Shown in pieces: positions 13,800 to 14,901 of a stretch of DNA of 14,901 nt. Numbering within the stretch: position 1 is the first letter of the stretch; each line of letters begins with the position of its first letter. The DNA lies in NCBI GenBank assembly GCA_040389305.1, contig JAZKAD010000070.1, positions 1 to 14,901 on the forward strand, given 5' to 3'. This DNA comes from JAZKAD01 sp040389305 (GTDB lineage: Bacteria > Pseudomonadota > Alphaproteobacteria > Rickettsiales > Rickettsiaceae). The notes beneath the pieces were generated by a model that had not been told where the DNA came from, did not search any database, and was given only the letters and a program-made list of their open reading frames with translations. A program made the translations under genes and the position numbers.

Positions 13800-14853
13800 A
13801 TTGCTAATACTCACTACAATTACTGTACTACTTTATTTAAGTTTTGTAGCTTTAAGTGCTTATGACTCTACTGTTCATATTGAAGCTGTAGGTTATTCAA
13901 TTACAGTAAGCGGCTTTTTTTTAATAGCTATAACTGTTATGACCAGCGTAGTTATATCAGCAGTTATAAAGTTTATAGCATTTCTTTTTAACATTCCGAG
14001 TCTTATTGCTAGCCGCATTAAGACTTCTATATTTCAACAAAATATTAGAGATCTTTTGGAAGCCTACAGCTCTGCTTTATGCGAAGATAGTACTAAAGCA
14101 CAAAAAATTGCCACAAGACTTAAAAATGAATTACCTCCGGAATACGTTATTCATACTCATACTATTCTTAGTAAAGCAGATGTAAATCCCGAGCAAAGGA
14201 CATATCATTTAAGGTATATACTAGATTCTGGGACTCATAAATCTTATGCTGCAAAAAAAATAGCGCAGTATTTTATAAGACATAAATATTACCAACAAGG
14301 TCTTGAGTTCCTGCAAAAAGCTATAGGGTATAATGGAAGCGATCCCGAGCTCGCACATATGGCAATTGATTTATACGCTCATCTTCTAATGTGGGATGAA
14401 TTTGAAGTTGCAATATCTCAATTAGAAAAAATGGACGAAGGAGTGTTTAATAATTATTCTGAAAAAATAGCATGTCATTATTTTGCCGCTGCAAAAGACT
14501 CTCTGTCTAGTGGGTCTGATGCTAATGCCATACATTACCTAGAGAAAGCTCTGACTTATAAGGTGGATCTGCTAGAGGCTATAGATTTACTTTGCGCTCT
14601 TAATATCAGTAGCGGTAATATAGGTCGTAATCAACATTTTCTTGAAGATGCTTTCAAGGCATCACCTTCATTCGAGATATTTGAGTTATACAATAAATCT
14701 GTAACCCTTCCTTCAGAAGAAATATACTCTAATCTTACGAGTAACGTAGATGCCGAAAGTTATCGTGGACTTTTGGTTGGAATAGCAGCGTATTTAGGCT
14801 TACCAGACCGAATAAATGCACTTAAATCTATTTCTGAGCAATATAACAAATGA
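13792..14853 (+). CDS. hemY: HemY-like inner-membrane TPR protein
   Basis: HemY-type proteins (the proteobacterial TPR family, not protoporphyrinogen oxidase) sit in the inner membrane beside hemD and are linked to late heme synthesis, though their biochemical role is unsettled. The 353-residue product has two membrane segments (about 3-21 and 38-65), with the HemY_N-like stretch HIEAVGYSITVSGFFLIAIT. The rest is helical with TPR-like repeats, for example YYQQGLEFLQKAIGYNGSDPE and ANAIHYLEKALTYKVDLLEA. The ATG overlaps the previous gene by 8 bases and the TGA overlaps the next ATG, again suggesting one operon. Slightly shorter than many HemY proteins. Confidence 0.8.
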   Translation: MIRLLILTTITVLLYLSFVALSAYDSTVHIEAVGYSITVSGFFLIAITVMTSVVISAVIKFIAFLFNIPSLIASRIKTSIFQQNIRDLLEAYSSALCEDSTKAQKIATRLKNELPPEYVIHTHTILSKADVNPEQRTYHLRYILDSGTHKSYAAKKIAQYFIRHKYYQQGLEFLQKAIGYNGSDPELAHMAIDLYAHLLMWDEFEVAISQLEKMDEGVFNNYSEKIACHYFAAAKDSLSSGSDANAIHYLEKALTYKVDLLEAIDLLCALNISSGNIGRNQHFLEDAFKASPSFEIFELYNKSVTLPSEEIYSNLTSNVDAESYRGLLVGIAAYLGLPDRINALKSISEQYNK

Positions 14854-14901
14854 CAAAATACATAGGTGACGTAGAGAGTTTGTGGGAAAAACGGAATGAT
14901 C
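14850..14901 (+). CDS. Start of a gene that continues beyond the window
   Basis: ATG 14850 overlaps the hemY stop as ATGA and opens a frame of 17 codons to the window end (MTKYIGDVESLWEKRND). The ATGA overlap supports a real, coupled start. The IExxWExR-like pattern faintly recalls the N-terminus of DapD (tetrahydrodipicolinate succinylase), but 17 residues are too few to name it. Confidence 0.5.
   Translation, partial: MTKYIGDVESLWEKRND

Noticed and set aside
1..14901. CRISPR array, transposase, prophage or toxin-antitoxin module
   Set aside because: No regularly spaced repeats, no transposase or integrase motifs and no recognisable toxin-antitoxin pair on either strand.

Overview
The window is AT-rich DNA from an alphaproteobacterium, probably a host-associated one. 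Evidence for the group is the flgF-flgG-flgA-flgH gene order, an SH3 protein of the alphaproteobacterial DUF1058/COG3807 type, and a hemD-(membrane protein)-hemY cluster. Low GC, tight gene overlaps, at least one clearly broken gene and one probably broken small gene point to reductive evolution. A flagellated member of Rickettsiales (Midichloriaceae-like) or a relative is my best guess, but nothing here is taxonomically decisive. The 10-N gap shows that this is a draft assembly.

Layout. (1) 1-230: a small plus-strand gene cut by an in-frame TAG. (2) 323-3922, minus strand: sufB-sufC-sufD, the complete Fe-S scaffold complex SufBC2D, with no sufS, sufE/U or sufA beside it. (3) 3923-4110: a divergent promoter region. 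(4) 4111-7237, plus strand: flgF, flgG, flgA and flgH, i.e. proximal and distal rod, P-ring chaperone and L-ring. (5) 7406-8778: a membrane-anchored glycosyltransferase gene broken near its middle, where a 52-codon antisense piece of an aldehyde dehydrogenase gene, including the catalytic-cysteine motif, now sits. (6) 8834-11072: a Kef-type cation:proton antiporter with an RCK domain, overlapping a secreted SH3 protein. (7) 11253-11327: tRNA-Gly(GCC). (8) 11584-12340: a COG2945-type alpha/beta hydrolase whose apparent split is a scaffold artefact. (9) 12407-14901: hemD, a small membrane/coiled-coil protein in the position where many alphaproteobacteria carry a mitofilin/Mic60-like gene, hemY, and the start of another gene; these overlap and look like one operon.

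How the genes relate. Three modules share no obvious pathway: Fe-S assembly, flagellar rod and ring building, and tetrapyrrole synthesis. SufBCD needs sulfur donors encoded elsewhere. FlgA and FlgH carry export signals as expected, but FlgF also carries a Sec-like leader, which is odd for a substrate of the flagellar type III exporter.

I found no mobile element with a transposase, no CRISPR array, no phage module and no new multi-gene system. The points most worth a second look are the antisense aldehyde dehydrogenase fragment, the 13-base inverted repeat whose second arm contains the hemD start codon, the FlgF leader, the amber-interrupted small gene, two DnaA-box-like nonamers in tandem, and the collapsible assembly gap.
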